DNA of 64,000 bases, taken from contig CM066736.1 in NCBI GenBank assembly GCA_033961575.1, positions 7,287,501 to 7,351,500 on the forward strand, given 5' to 3'. The DNA comes from Aselliscus stoliczkanus. Lineage: Eukaryota > Chordata > Mammalia > Chiroptera > Hipposideridae. The stretch's first letter is position 1. Each line of letters starts with the position of its first letter. Of this stretch, positions 10,254 to 21,260 are shown piece after piece. The notes beneath the pieces are model-generated. The model worked only from the letters and a program-made list of their open reading frames with translations, made no database searches and had not been told where the DNA came from. Position numbers and translations under genes: made by a program.

Positions 10254-10480
10254 AGGCGCGGGCGCCGCGCTGGGCCGCGTCCGCGGGGGTCGGGTGAGGG
10301 CCCGGCGGCCAGCGCTGCCCGGACCCGCCCTCCTCCAGGCGGGTCTGCCCTTTGGAAAGGGCGTGTCTGTCTTCGCCTGCAGGGCCGGCCTACGGAGCCG
10401 GACGGGAGGGCAGCGTTTCTTCCCCGCCCCCCCCCAGGATGCCTTCTACGTCCTCAGGCTGCTGGGGCGACCCGAGGTGG

Positions 10481-11642
10481 CCCCCACCTGATGCACCCTA
10501 AGAGATGGCCTGCGCGTGCTTGCAGGGCAGGCACTCTGTCTCGTCGCCTTTAAAGCACCTTGAACACACACATCTCATGGCTTTCTTTGTAGCCCCGGCA
10601 CCTGGCGCACAGTAGGGCGCTCTGTGTCAACGGGTGTCTCGGCGGCAGGCCGTCCCCGCTTTCCCTGCCAAGACAACCGGGCTGGAGTCGCCCAGCCCCC
10701 TGGGGCCACCCACATCTAGTTACCTTGTCCCCACTTTTTCCACCCCAGCAACACAGAAAACTCTTTTGGGTATCTGACCTTCATTTGAACCCGTTTTCCC
10801 TCACTTGAACTTCTTTTTCTTCATTCATGAGGCTCAAGAGGAAATACATGGACGTGATTGGTAGAGCCTCGGATAATGGGGTCTCCCTTCGGTGGACACA
10901 AAACAGACTTCACAGGAATGTGCGAACTTTAGACCTTGGCCCCTTTCTTCGAAGTTTGACTTTAACTTCAGTAGCTAGCCAGCCAGTAGTCCGATTTTTA
11001 AACGTGTTGTAAACTGGAAGCAAGAGGATAACTTTTTGTTTTTAAGTGAACAATCTATAGTTGTTTTTTTTAAAAAAAGTGAAATTGCTTTAGGAAATGA
11101 TAGGAGGAAAACACCCAAAATTCCCCCTCCCAGAATTGTCAGATAAAAAGGTAAAGGTATAGAAAAACGTGGGAGAATGATTAAGCCACGAGTTTCCAGT
11201 AGCCCCGTTAAAATTAATCTCCTTTATAATTAAGGCAGAAATGCTCATTATATTCTGCAAACACCTGAAAACTAGGAAATCCGCTTTATCTCCCACCTGA
11301 AGTAAAAAAAAAAGGGAGGCGGGGAGGAAGTCGTATTCTTTTAAACCAGTAGTTGCAAAATCCTTTAAAAATTAACCCAAAGGAAATTGAGGCTAAAAAA
11401 CCAGATGGAGGAAAAAAAAATAGAAGGGCCATAATAAAAATACAATCAACTTTCTGTGGTTTAATGATTTGACAGTTAGCCATATTAGGAACCTAGTTCC
11501 CAGAATTCAATCTTAGGACCTAATTTCAGACAGATGGGAAGAAAAAAGGGGAAGTGGAGTGAGAAGGCCTGAAGCTGACATAGCTGAACATGATTTCATT
11601 TATGCTGAGTAAGCTCAACTTTTCACCCACTATCATTGAAAA
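10481..11642. other. Upstream flank of ATXN2, no gene seen
   Basis: Transition from the CpG island to AT-rich intergenic DNA. A short L2-like piece (CCCGGCACCTGGCGCACAGTAG) lies near 10590. Otherwise unassigned and free of young SINEs. Confidence 0.5.
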
Positions 11643-12290
11643 TATATTTTTACAGTTTTATTAAGGTATAATTTACATGATATGACATTCACCCACTTTA
11701 GATACAATTCAGAGATTCTCTGTAAATTTGCAGAGTTGTGAAACCAAAACCACTAAATTCAGAACATTTCCCTCACCCCAAAAGGATCCTTCATACCCAT
11801 TTGCAGTACCTCCTGGTTCCTATCCTCGGCCCGGACAATGGCTAATCTACTTTCTGTCTCAATAGATTTATCTATTGTAGGCATGTCATATAAATGGAAC
11901 CCAGCAATTGGTGGTCTTTGTCTGCCTTCTTTCATTTAGCATAATGTTTTTGAGGGTTATCCATGTCATAGCACATATCAGTGTTTCACTCCGTGTCACT
12001 GAGTAATATTCCATTGTATAGATATACCACATTTTGTGTATCTAATCATCAGTTGGTGGACATTTAGATTGTTTGAAGTTTTGGGCTATTATGAATAACG
12101 CTGCTATGAACATTTGCAAATACTGTATATGTCACGTGGACATAAGTAGATGCCTAGGAAAGAAATGTTGGGTGGTATGGTAAATTTATATTTAACCTTT
12201 TAAAGATACTATCAAACTCTTTTTCAAAGTGACTGTGCTATTTCACATTCACACTTGGAATGTTAGAGCGTTTGTCATTAAAATTTGATT
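11643..12290 (-). mobile_element. LINE-1 (old L1M-type) 3' fragment
   Basis: Antisense L1 ORF2-end/3'-UTR sequence: TTTATTAAGGTATAATTTAC, GAACATTTCCCTCACCCCA, AATATTCCATTGTATAGATA, GGGCTATTATGAATAACGCT. Degenerate, no open frame. Confidence 0.75.
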
Positions 12291-12451
12291 TGTGCTTTCA
12301 TTGTAAAATGGGAACTGAAAAACCCTCTACTGTCATTCTAATTTATACAACCAATTTCTATTTATGGAAGGAGGATTATCACTCAAAACCAAGGAAAATT
12401 ATTATTGCAAAGCCTTCACTTGAATTCTAGTACTCTGAAGTCATGGATATT

Positions 12452-12564
12452 TGTTGTTGTTTTTCTTTTTGAGGGCAGTGTCACTGGCCCTCACATGTGG
12501 GACCCGAACCGGGGCCGCTGGCTTCCCAAGCCAGCGCTCAACCACCACGCCACTAGGCCGGCCC
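12452..12564 (-). mobile_element. Short Rhin-1-like SINE
   Basis: Antisense tRNA head between TSDs GAAGTCATGGATATT / GAAGTCGTGGATATT. Confidence 0.9.
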
Positions 12565-12789
12565 TGAAGTCGTGGATATTTAACAGCAGTTGTCATGTCA
12601 GAGGGCTTTAGCTTTATATGAAAATATCCAAACAATGCACATTACAACAAAATGGTGTAAAGTGCAGATTTTAAGATGAATACCTTTTCTGGTGTTCAGA
12701 CACTGTGAAATCCCCTCTAGTTATATATGAGCTGTGTCTAGTGGCTTCTTTCTAACAAAAGATTGAAAAAAAATGGCGAGTTTTCACTT

Positions 12790-13170
12790 CCAAGATTAGG
12801 TTATAAAAGGATAATGGCTTTTGTTTTGGACTGCCTTCTCTCACTCACTTGCTTTGAAGAAAGACAGCTGCCATGTTGTGAGCTGCCCAATGGAGAGGCC
12901 CATGTGGCAAGGAATTAATGTGTCCCACTACAGCTGCAAGGACCTGATGGCTACCTATAGCCGTGTGAGTGACATGAGAAGCAGATCATCCCCCAATCAA
13001 AACCTTAATATGAATGACCTCAGCCCTGGTCAGTGCACCTTATTAGACTTTGTTAGAGACCAGATCTAGAGATGCTCAGCTAAGCTGCACCAGATTCCTA
13101 ACCCTTTTGTTGTTTAAGTTAATAAATTTGGGGGTAATTTGTGTGCAGCAATAGATAACTAATATAGATG
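12790..13170 (+). repeat. MaLR/MLT1-type LTR remnant
   Basis: Contains GAGGCCCATGTGGCAAGGAA, CAGCTAAGCTGCACCAGATT and a terminal GCAATAGATAACTAATATAG, the recognisable 3' part of MLT1-class LTRs. The 82-codon open frame across it is a by-product. A degenerate retroviral-type LTR with no genes. Confidence 0.6.
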
Positions 13171-13235
13171 ACCCCTCAAAAAGTGCATTTCCTGTGATTT
13201 CCATGTGCATTCAGAATTCTTTAAAGACAAATGCT

Positions 13236-13360
13236 GGGGCTGGCCGAGTGGCGCAGTGGTTAAGCAGTGGCTTGGGATGCCAGCGGCCCCGGTTCGGGTC
13301 CCACATATGAGAGCCAGTGATACTGCCCTCAAAATAAAAAAGATAAATAAATAAAATAAA
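13236..13360 (+). mobile_element. Short Rhin-1-like SINE
   Basis: tRNA head plus an A/T-rich tail with (AAATAA)n. TSD AAAGACAAATGCT. Confidence 0.9.
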
Positions 13361-13527
13361 GACAAATGCTGAAGTCGGGAACTAATATCAGACCCAGGAA
13401 AAGTTGAATTTTTGAATGCCCCCTCTCCCACCCCAAGAGATTTTCATGTAGCCATTTAAACAAAACGAACAAGTATTGCAGAGTTGTCATCAAAGGCAAT
13501 GAAGAACATTGTCATGAAAGAGTTCTG

Positions 13528-13624
13528 AGCCAGCCAAGTGGCGCGGTGGTTAAGTGCTGGCTTGGGTCCCACATATGAGGGCCAGTGACACTGCCCTCAA
13601 ACAAAACAAAACAAAAACAAAAAA
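13528..13624 (+). mobile_element. Short Rhin-1-like SINE with internal deletion
   Basis: Lacks the segment normally reading AAGCCAGCGGCCCCGGTTC between CTTGGG and TCCCACATATG. The lost stretch is bounded by GGG on both sides in intact copies. The B-box part of the promoter is therefore gone. TSD AAAGAGTTCTGA. Confidence 0.85.
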
Positions 13625-13625
13625 A

Positions 13626-15109
13626 GAGTTCTGATATGAAGTATTGCTAACAACTTCTAAAATAGCGGTGGCCATTTCAACCACTATTTCAGAAGTGAAA
13701 AAAGTATCAAGTGAGAAACCATATAAAGACTTCCAAACTTAGGCATCTAGTACTATGGATTCTGGACTTATTTTCTGATTGTCAGTGACCCTTCCGCAAG
13801 CCATGTGGCCTTTTCACTTTCATCACTTCAATGATTAATCAAGTCTGGGGATTTGGGGATGAAAAACTGATGTAGCCATGCAAAGCAGAAATGCAAAGAA
13901 TGATTTGCTATCGCTTGGTACAGCCACACATATCAGATGATCCAGTATTTCCAGCAATTCATTTTTCTGCAATCATTTCTTTTCAGCTCTCTTCATTTGA
14001 TCATGTTTAATGTATGATGATACATAATGCACTCAATACTCTTGATTTCGCTTTGAAAAGCATGAAAATTAATTCAAATAAAAACTGAAATGCACACCCT
14101 TCCCCCCAAAATCCATCCTCTTCAAGTTTTTGCAAAGATCCTCATTTAAAGAGAGAGAGACAGAGAGAGAAAGTGAGCAGATGTAATTTCAAAAATAGGA
14201 CCATGGCTAATTAAACCAGTGTTTTTTTCTAACCATGGTTACTCAGAATTCTTAGAGGCTAATCTATTTGTAGACACCCCAGGAATCCCAAAAGACTGAA
14301 AGCAATAAAAAGTGTAAGGGGGGTGTTGCTTCCAGGAGGCATTATTTATACACCTTGTGTGCAAAGTAACAACTTTCCTATAGGTTTGAAAAAAACTGAA
14401 GGGGGTATGGCAAAATGGTAGTGAACACAGCAACATTATTTAAAAAGCTTTTAAATGTGCCCTTTCCTCCACACAAGCACACTTCTAGCTGTTAAGTTGC
14501 TCATTTTGTTTTACCTTGTGGGACAGAATAATGATGCAGTGACATTATTCACAAGGCAAAAGCTGGATGCCAGCTGACATAGACACGGAAGAAAGAATTC
14601 TTTATTTTTCATTGGAAGTGCTTGTATTGTACAGAGCCAGAAATTTAAAGAAACAGCCTTTTTGTTCTTCCTCATTCTTCCTTTTTGTTTTCATTCACCA
14701 CTACCACCACCACCCCTTTTGGCGTGAATTTTTTGGGCAGCCTGTTGTTTCAGGGGCCATAGATCTACGGAAAGCCAGAGATGTGAAAAGTATGCCCCAT
14801 TTGGAGAATTCAGAAGGGGATGTAAAATGGTTGTGTGTGGCACCAGTGGCAGCTGAACTGACAGTTAGCATGGCATCTTGTTAAGTTTGCTACAGGATAC
14901 TGTGGGCCCTACAATGAAACCCCAAAGGGATCAGACTATAATTAATACTGACATTGCTGACCTACGATCTTAGAATAGGGACTTGGATTCTTGCTCTGGG
15001 ATGGAATCAGGGGCTCAACAATGCCCACTGACTGTCTTGTTTAAGCCCCCATATTATCAAAACTATTTATTTTCCATAAGGTAAGCCTTAGGGATCAGGG
15101 ATGATAATG
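13626..15109. other. Unassigned intergenic DNA
   Basis: AT-rich, with a GA-rich simple repeat at 14148-14174 (AGAGAGAGAGACAGAGAGAG). No gene or clear transposon seen. Confidence 0.5.
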
Positions 15110-15590
15110 ATAATAAGTGCAGACCTTTCTATAGCATTTACTATGTGCCAGCTCTGTTCTAAGTGCTTTTCTACTTAATAACTCATTTAATCCTCACAAT
15201 AACCCAATGCTCAGTGGGAGGGGAGAATTTTGCCCTCCCCAAACCACCCCAACCCACCACCCTAAGAAATTTGGCCATGTGCGGAAATATTTCCGGTTGT
15301 CACAATTGAAGGGAAAATGCTACTAGCATCTTGTGGGTGGAGGCCAGGGATGCTGCTAAACGCACTACAATGCACAGGACAGCCCCCGCCCCCCAACAGA
15401 GAACTATCCAGCCCTAAATGTCAATCATGCCAAGATTGTAGTAACTGTAGTAACTCTATGAAGTAGAGAGGATGATTATTCTCATCTGACATATGGGGAG
15501 ACCGAAGCACAGAGAGATTAAGTCACTTTGCCTAAGGTCACACTCATTTAATGGTAGAGCTAGGACTTGAACCCGGACAGTCTGTCTACG
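15110..15590. repeat. MIR split by a MER5A-like element
   Basis: The left half carries ATTTACTATGTGCCAGCTCT and CTCATTTAATCCTCACAATA. The right half, from about 15440, carries GGGGAGACCGAAGCACAGAG and GTCACTTTGCCTAAGGTCAC. Together they form one MIR interrupted by about 210 bp. Confidence 0.75.
15230..15438 (+). mobile_element. MER5A-like hAT MITE inserted in a MIR
   Basis: GGTTGTCACAATTGAAGGGA, GGAGGCCAGGGATGCTGCTA and ACAATGCACAGGACAGCCCC are MER5A hallmarks. Old, with eroded ends. Its position shows that the MIR is older. Confidence 0.7.
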
Positions 15591-15771
15591 ACATGTGGGC
15601 ACTAAGCCACTTTGCTCCATGAGACAGTGAAGGCCCAAGATGGCTCTCTGGGGAAAATAAACTTCTCTCCTTGGTGTCATAGTGAGCTGGCACCACCAAT
15701 GACTGCCTGTTTCTTTTTTCTTTTCTTCTTTTCCCTTCTCTTTTTGCCTTCTTTGCCTGTTTCTTTCTTTC

Positions 15772-15908
15772 GTTTTTTTTTTTTTTAGCTGAGCCATCCT
15801 GCCACCTGTTGGCAGCTCAGCTCGGATTGGGCATCGAACTGCTGCTGCTCAGAGCTCAGCTCGCACTCTTGAGCGAGCTCTTAACCAATTGAGCCACTCG
15901 GCCGGCTC
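15772..15908 (-). mobile_element. Medium tRNA-SINE (VES-head type)
   Basis: Antisense copy from poly-T/AGCTGAGCCATCCTGCCACC to CACTCGGCCGGC. Flanking repeats of CTTTGCCTGTTTCTTTCTTTC form the TSD. Confidence 0.85.
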
Positions 15909-15931
15909 TTCTTTGCCTGTTTCTTTCTTTC

Positions 15932-16388
15932 TTTTTTCTTTAAGATTTTATTGGGGAATTGGGGGACAGGAACAGCGTTGGAGAATCGGGGAAGGGGAAC
16001 AGACAAGTTGTCCTTTTGTTCTTCAGTCTAGTTGTGGAGGATGTTGCTTCACTGGCCCATGTTGGTATCTTCATTGCGCTCTACCCAGATGAGGCAGGTC
16101 GGTCGCTGGCCTCTGGACGGCTGCTCACCTCGGCTCTTGGCAGCTCACACCGGCTGCCAACTGCTCACGCTGGCTGCCGCCCACTCACTGTAGCCTATGG
16201 CAGCCCACTGCAGCAGGGGCTGCAGCTATGCCATCCCTGGGGACTCACAGCAGCCCAGCTCCAGGTGGAGCTGTTTTTCCCCATCTTAGCTGTAGAGGGC
16301 AGTGTCACTGGCCCTCATATGTGGGATCTGAACCGGGGCCGTTGGCATCCCAAGCCAGCTCTTAACCAACGTGCCACTTGGTTGGCCC
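15932..16388 (-). mobile_element. Rhin-1-like SINE, full-length
   Basis: Antisense full copy placed directly after the right TSD of the preceding SINE; head end reads CACTTGGTTGGCCC. Confidence 0.9.
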
Positions 16389-16394
16389 TTTTTT

Positions 16395-16520
16395 GCGTTT
16401 ATTTTATTTTTTTTTAACTTTTTATTATTATTAGTTTTGTTATTAGTTACAGATGTACAAAACAATGCAATAGTTATCTTTTTCATCCCTTTGAAAGAGA
16501 CTACCCATCCCCCCTCCCCT
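16395..16520 (-). mobile_element. LINE-1 3' tail fragment
   Basis: TTTTTATTATTATTAGTTTT then GTTACAGATGTACAAAACAA and GCAATAGTTATC, the same tail type as 2480-2900. Confidence 0.55.
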
Positions 16521-16819
16521 CTTTGCTTGTTTCTTGATGAGAACTTACTATTGTAAAAGTCACCCTCTGCAGGGGACAAACTAGAATGGCACCTTCCCTT
16601 TGGCCCATCAAGGGTGAAAAGGTGAATAATCACAACAGTGTTGTTTGGAACAAAGAATAGAAACTCCAGCAGAGGGGAACAGTTAAATGCCTTGTAGGGT
16701 GCCCCAAATGCAAGGGAGTATGGAATAGAGTCAGCTGTTCAGTGAGAAAGAGGGCGGTCTTTGCACTGATCCAAAAGGATCTTTAAGACCTGTTGTTTAA
16801 AGAAAAGAAAACAAAAAGG

Positions 16820-16965
16820 TAACTGTGAGGTGTTGGATGTGTTAATTTATTGGATTGTGGTCGTCATTTCACAATGTCTATATATATTAAGTCACCACAT
16901 TGTGTACTTTAAACACGTACAATTTTGTCAATTATGCCTCAATAAAGTTGGGCGCGGGGGAGGGG
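16820..16965 (+). mobile_element. LINE-1 (L1M-type) 3' end
   Basis: TTGGATTGTGGTCGTCATTT, CACCACATTGTGTACTTTAA and GTCAATTATGCCTCAATAAA are the end of an L1 3' UTR in sense orientation. Confidence 0.6.
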
Positions 16966-18370
16966 AGACCTGTTGTTAAGCCAAAAAGCAGAAAATGTAA
17001 AAATAAAATAATAAAATAAAACAAGTAAGTGTGTAGAGTATTTTTATGGTATACACCAACTTGTGTTAAACCAAAGGGGTGTGTGTGTGTATTTTTTACT
17101 ATGTATATATACATACAATATTTCTAGACGGGACACAAAAAAACGACACTAGGGGACTAGGGAGGAAGAACACTTATTTACCAAATACCCTTTGACTACT
17201 GGAGAATTTATTTTTGAGAAATTATTTGATCATGTATACGTATTGCCTTTTCCAAAAACATAACAAAATAAAATGCTAGGGCATCAGTAGGAATAACTAA
17301 TATTTGTAAAGCACCTCATGGTTTACAAAGCACTTTTATTTGCATTGTTTCCATTGGCACTCACCCCAGAGATGGCAGCACCAGTGTGAAGTGCAGGAGC
17401 TGCCCAAGGTCACCCCCTGCCACCTCCCCCATGTGCAGCCCTTCCTTGTTCCCCATGTCCAGATTAGTGTCTCTACCACGTTAATTTTCCTTTTTTCAAC
17501 TACAAGCTGCCATTCCCAAGCTCTAGGCAGTAAATCTTAGATCACATAGAAATAGGGCGGGGGGCGGGGGGGAGAACTTTTCACCCCTGCCCTCCTTTCT
17601 GCCACATTTGTATTGTTTTCTGCTGAAATGCCTTATTGGCCAAATATAGGAGCTACAGAGACAGGTAGAGCCCTTCACTCCCACCCAACTCTTCACTCTA
17701 TTTGCAAAGTCCATCTGTATGTAGTAGGCATTTAGTAAACCTGAGTGGATTCAACTGGATAGAGGTTAATTCTCAGTTTACATGTTTGTTTATTTGGGCC
17801 TAAATAGGCATATGCTTCCTATTCAGACCTGCTAATAGCTACCAGCCATGGGCCCCAATGATGGGGCCAATGTCCCAAGGTCACCCCTAATGACCCAAGC
17901 ATTTCCAGGCAATGAGGGGGCACATTTGGACAACTAGCCTTTCTTACCACGTTTCTACCATGTGTGGTTTGGGCAGAGCCTGCTTTCACCCCTGGATAAA
18001 GCTGCCTTCTCTTTCAGTTAATAGCTTGTGATGTGGCCCTGTAAGCATCCGGGGACAGTGTCCGTCTAGTTCATCAGAAGACACTGGAGCCAAGAAAGCA
18101 TAAGGAGCCTTCTGGGGAACTACTCATCGTCACCAGCCTTCTATAGGCTTGACGGAGGTTGGAGCGGAGGCCCTGGGAGAGTTGGTTTCACTCCTCTTTG
18201 ATCAGGGTTCCTGTTCTCTTCCCATGCACACGTGGCTCATTTCTGTCCTCAAAGGGTCAACATAGGACAAGTCTTCACGCAGCACTAAGCCAGTGCTAGG
18301 CTTCTGGTTTTCTGAAAATAACTCAGGAATCCTGGTACTGCGATTTCTACGGATCTTGACACATGAAATT
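16966..18370. other. Unassigned intergenic DNA
   Basis: A MIR-like piece is present at 17290-17420 (GTAAAGCACCTCATGGTTTA). The rest, including 17.6-18.3 kb, is unassigned. No gene seen. Confidence 0.5.
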
Positions 18371-18607
18371 CTTTTTTTTCTTTTTAAACTTTATTGGAGA
18401 ACAATGTGTTTTTTTCCAGGACCCATCAGCTCCAAGTCAAGTAGTTGTCTGTAATCTAGTTGTGGAGGGCACAGCTCAGCTCCAAGTCCAGTCACTGTTT
18501 TCAGTCTAGTTGCTGGGGGCGCAGCCCACCATCCCATGCGGAACTCTAACCAGCAACCTTGTTGTTAAGGGCTCGCGCTCTCACCAGGTGAGTAACCCAG
18601 CAGCACC
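18371..18607 (-). mobile_element. VES-like SINE
   Basis: Antisense: AAACTTTATTGGAGAACAAT, GACCCATCAGCTCCAAGTCA repeated in part, and a degenerate tRNA head at the right. Confidence 0.75.
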
Positions 18608-18613
18608 CATTAA

Positions 18614-18726
18614 TTTTTTTTTTTTTTTTTTTGGAGGGCAGTGTCACTGGCCCTCATATGTGGGACCGAACCGGAGCCGCTGGCTTCCTAAGCCAGCGCT
18701 TAACCACCATGCCACTCAGCCGGCCC
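18614..18726 (-). mobile_element. Short Rhin-1-like SINE
   Basis: Antisense head between TSDs TTAATTTTTT / CTAATTTTTT. Confidence 0.85.
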
Positions 18727-18779
18727 TAATTTTTTTTTTTTAAGTGATATAAGCCTTTTTAAGAACAACCTGAATATTT

Positions 18780-19330
18780 GTGTATCAGTTAGCATTTGCT
18801 ATATAACATACCACCACCTACGTAGTGGCTTGAAACAACCAACATTATTTTATTTCTAAAGATTTCATGGGTCGGCTGAACAATTTTTCCATTCTGGGCT
18901 GGCTCCAGTGGGTTTGGATGGTCTAGGATGGCTCCAGTGGGTTTGGATGGTCTAGGATGGCCTACTGATTGACATGTGTGGCAGTTGACTCCATGTCAGC
19001 AGGGGATGATAAGGACACCTTGGCCACATGTCTCTAATCACCTAACAGGTTAGCCTGGGCTTATTCACATGGTGGTTTGCAAGAGAAGACATGCCCCAAG
19101 GCACAGGCACCTTTCAGGTCTCTTCTTGTGTCATATTTTCCAATGTCACATTAGCCAAAGCAAGACACATGGCCAAGCCCAAATTGGAGAGTTAGGGAAA
19201 CAGACTCCATATCTCTTGATGGAAAAAAACTGCAAAATCACTTTACAAAGGATGGGTACACAGGGAGGAAAGAATTTGGGGCCCTTTGTAATCTATCACA
19301 GGGAGATGGGAAATTTGAAAATCAATTCGA
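18780..19330. repeat. Old interspersed repeat, probably LTR-type
   Basis: Opens GTATCAGTTAGCATTTGCTA and GTAGTGGCTTGAAACAACCA, ends near TGTAATCTATCACAGG. The layout resembles common mammalian MaLR-like LTR remnants. Family not certain. Confidence 0.4.
18901..18958 (+). repeat. 29-bp direct tandem duplication, two perfect copies
   Basis: The unit begins GGCTCCAGTGGGTTTGGATG and is repeated without mismatch, so the event is recent. It lies within an older interspersed repeat (18780-19330). Confidence 0.9.
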
Positions 19331-19416
19331 AAACTTTTTTTTTTTGAAAACCAAGATGCTTCCCAGTACTCAGAAGAAAGTTGAGAAGCTTACTTTTAAT
19401 AATCAGATGACTTTCT

Positions 19417-19532
19417 GGGCCAGCTGAGTGGCGCAGTGGTTAAGCGCTGGCTTCGGAAGCCAGCGGCCCCGATTCGGGTCCCACATATGAGCACCAGTGA
19501 CACTGCCCTCAAAAAAAAAAAAAAAAAAAAAA
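19417..19532 (+). mobile_element. Short Rhin-1-like SINE (first of a three-SINE block)
   Basis: tRNA head with a 22-A tail. CAGATGACTTTC precedes it and recurs only after the third SINE of the block. Confidence 0.9.
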
Positions 19533-19536
19533 GGGG

Positions 19537-19939
19537 GGGCCGGCCGAGTGGCGCATTGGTTAAAAGCTGGTTCTGGGATGCCAGCGGCGCCGGTTCGGAT
19601 CCCACATATGAGGGCCAGTGACACTGCCCTCTGCAGCTAACAACAGCTCCACCTGGAGCTGGGCTGTGCGAGCCCCGGCGATGGTGTAGGCTGCAGCCCC
19701 TGCTGCAGTGGGCTGCCATAGGCTACAGTGAGTGGCTGGCTGCCAGCGTGAGCTGCCAATAGCCGCGGCGAGCAACCATCCAGAGGCTGCCTCATCCGGG
19801 AAGAACGCAATGACGATACCAACATGGGCCAGTGAAGCAACGTCCTCCGCAAATAGACTGAAGAACAAAAGGCAGCAACTTGTCTGTTCCCTTCCCCAAT
19901 TCCCCAATAAAATCTTAAAAAAAACAAAAAAAAAAAAAA
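19537..19939 (+). mobile_element. Rhin-1-like SINE, long form (second of block)
   Basis: Starts in the A tail of the previous element. It has the long body and ends CCCCAATAAAATCTTA plus A-rich tail. A short stretch of the body around 19786 is missing relative to other copies. Confidence 0.9.
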
Positions 19940-19947
19940 CGCTTTTT

Positions 19948-20060
19948 GGGCCAGCCAAGTGGCATGGTGGTTAAGCGCTGGCTTAGGAAGCCAGCGGCCC
20001 CGGCTCGGGTCCCACATATGAGGGCCAGTGACACTGCCCTCAAAAAAAAACACAAAAAAA
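19948..20060 (+). mobile_element. Short Rhin-1-like SINE (third of block)
   Basis: tRNA head and A-rich tail, followed by the distal copy of CAGATGACTTTC. Confidence 0.9.
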
Positions 20061-20156
20061 CAGATGACTTTCAAACCTCCAAATTCTTGGTAATCGCATT
20101 CAGGACTGCTAGAAGCATCCTGATGAAAACAGCACCAGAGGTCGTTTCTGCTGGTT

Positions 20157-20695
20157 GTAATGGTTAATTTTATATGTCAACTTGACTGGGCAACAAGATG
20201 TCCAGATATCTCATTAAACACTATTTCTGGATGTGTCTGTGAAGGTGTTTCCAGAAAAAAAAAAAAAAAACAAACATTTGAATTGGTAGACTTCGTAAAG
20301 CAGATAACCTACTCCAGTGTGTGTGCACCTCATTCAATCCACTGAGGACGTGAACAGAACAAACAAGAGAAGAAAGGAAGAACTCTCTCTCTGCCTGATC
20401 ACTTGAGCTAGGACACGGGTCTTTTCCTGTCCTCACGCTGGGACTTACACCATCAGCCCTCCTTCTTCTCAGGCCCTTGGACTTGGGACTAAAACTTAGA
20501 ACATTGGTTCCCCTGGTTCTCAGGCCTTGGGACTTAGACTGGAACTACACCCCCAGTTTTCCAGGGTCTCTAGCTTGTAGACAATAGATCGTGGGACTTC
20601 TCAGCCTCCATAATCACGTGAGCCAAATATACATATATGCATATACATATGTCCTATTGATTCTGTTTCTCTGGAGAGCCCCGACTGATAGACTG
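20157..20695 (+). repeat. Solo ERVL-type (MLT2-like) LTR remnant
   Basis: Begins TAATGGTTAATTTTATATGT and CAACTTGACTGGGC, and ends GTTTCTCTGGAGAGCCCCGA followed by CTGATAGA. This matches MLT2-class LTR ends. It contains only LTR-type sequence, with no gag, pol or env. Old and degenerate. Confidence 0.65.
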
Positions 20696-21260
20696 GTTTT
20701 CCAGAAATGCAATCACGTGACATTGGGTCATCCTCATTGTCCTTCATTAACAATGAGAGCTGCACTAGATGTTCTTGAGTTGCAAGGGACCTTTCAGAGG
20801 TTGCCTTGCAGGGAACTGAAAGAAAAATAGGCCACGTGCTGAATGGCCCAAGCCCTGCTTATAGAGATAAGATGGCCAGGCATGGAGCTGAAAATTTCAG
20901 CTTTCATCCAGATTTTTGGCATGGTCTGTGAGTCTGTGATTTTCAACTTTGCCTCCTCATAGGCCTGATTAAACCCTTTGATCTCATTTTATTGGGCAAT
21001 ATTATTACACCACTTTACAAATCCACTAGTTATTCCAGGCTGACCTCAAAAGCCTTTCCTTTCCCCCATTCTTTGAAGGGCATTCATGGTTAGCAGAACA
21101 CTCAACAATACTAGGTTTTAAAAGGAGGGGAAGGTATATGGTAGGTGCTTGAAAATGTTGAAATAAATGAAGGCCAGAAAGGGCGGAAGGAGAGAGAAGA
21201 AAGACACATGAATGAAGAGAATCCATTAACTTAGGATATTTCCTAAGATGTCTAACTTGG
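20696..21260. other. Unassigned intergenic DNA
   Basis: No gene or clear repeat recognised. Confidence 0.5.

Larger units (their letters stand above)
10112..10300 (-). promoter_or_regulatory. ATXN2: ATXN2 5' UTR / proximal promoter (TSS not resolved)
   Basis: GC-rich sequence directly upstream of the first ATG, without an obvious TATA box. The context of the upstream ATG is weak (C at -3, C at +4). The region carries an ETS core and an E-box, listed separately. The exact transcription start cannot be read from sequence. Confidence 0.6.
8150..10480. promoter_or_regulatory. ATXN2: CpG island spanning the ATXN2 promoter, exon 1 and start of intron 1
   Basis: An abrupt rise in G+C and in CpG density begins near 8150 and falls away near 10480, against AT-rich flanks. 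It contains no SINE or L1 sequence. Typical of a housekeeping, dispersed-initiation promoter. Several long overlapping open frames on both strands inside it are by-products of few AT-rich stop codons. Confidence 0.9.

Noticed and set aside
8056..10553. Many long open frames on both strands of the CpG island
   Set aside because: High G+C removes stop codons. Apart from the ATXN2 frame none has a recognisable motif, and several start at non-ATG codons.
20157..20695. Endogenous retrovirus with coding potential
   Set aside because: Only LTR-type sequence is present; no gag, pro, pol or env reading frame is seen here or at the MaLR-like remnants.
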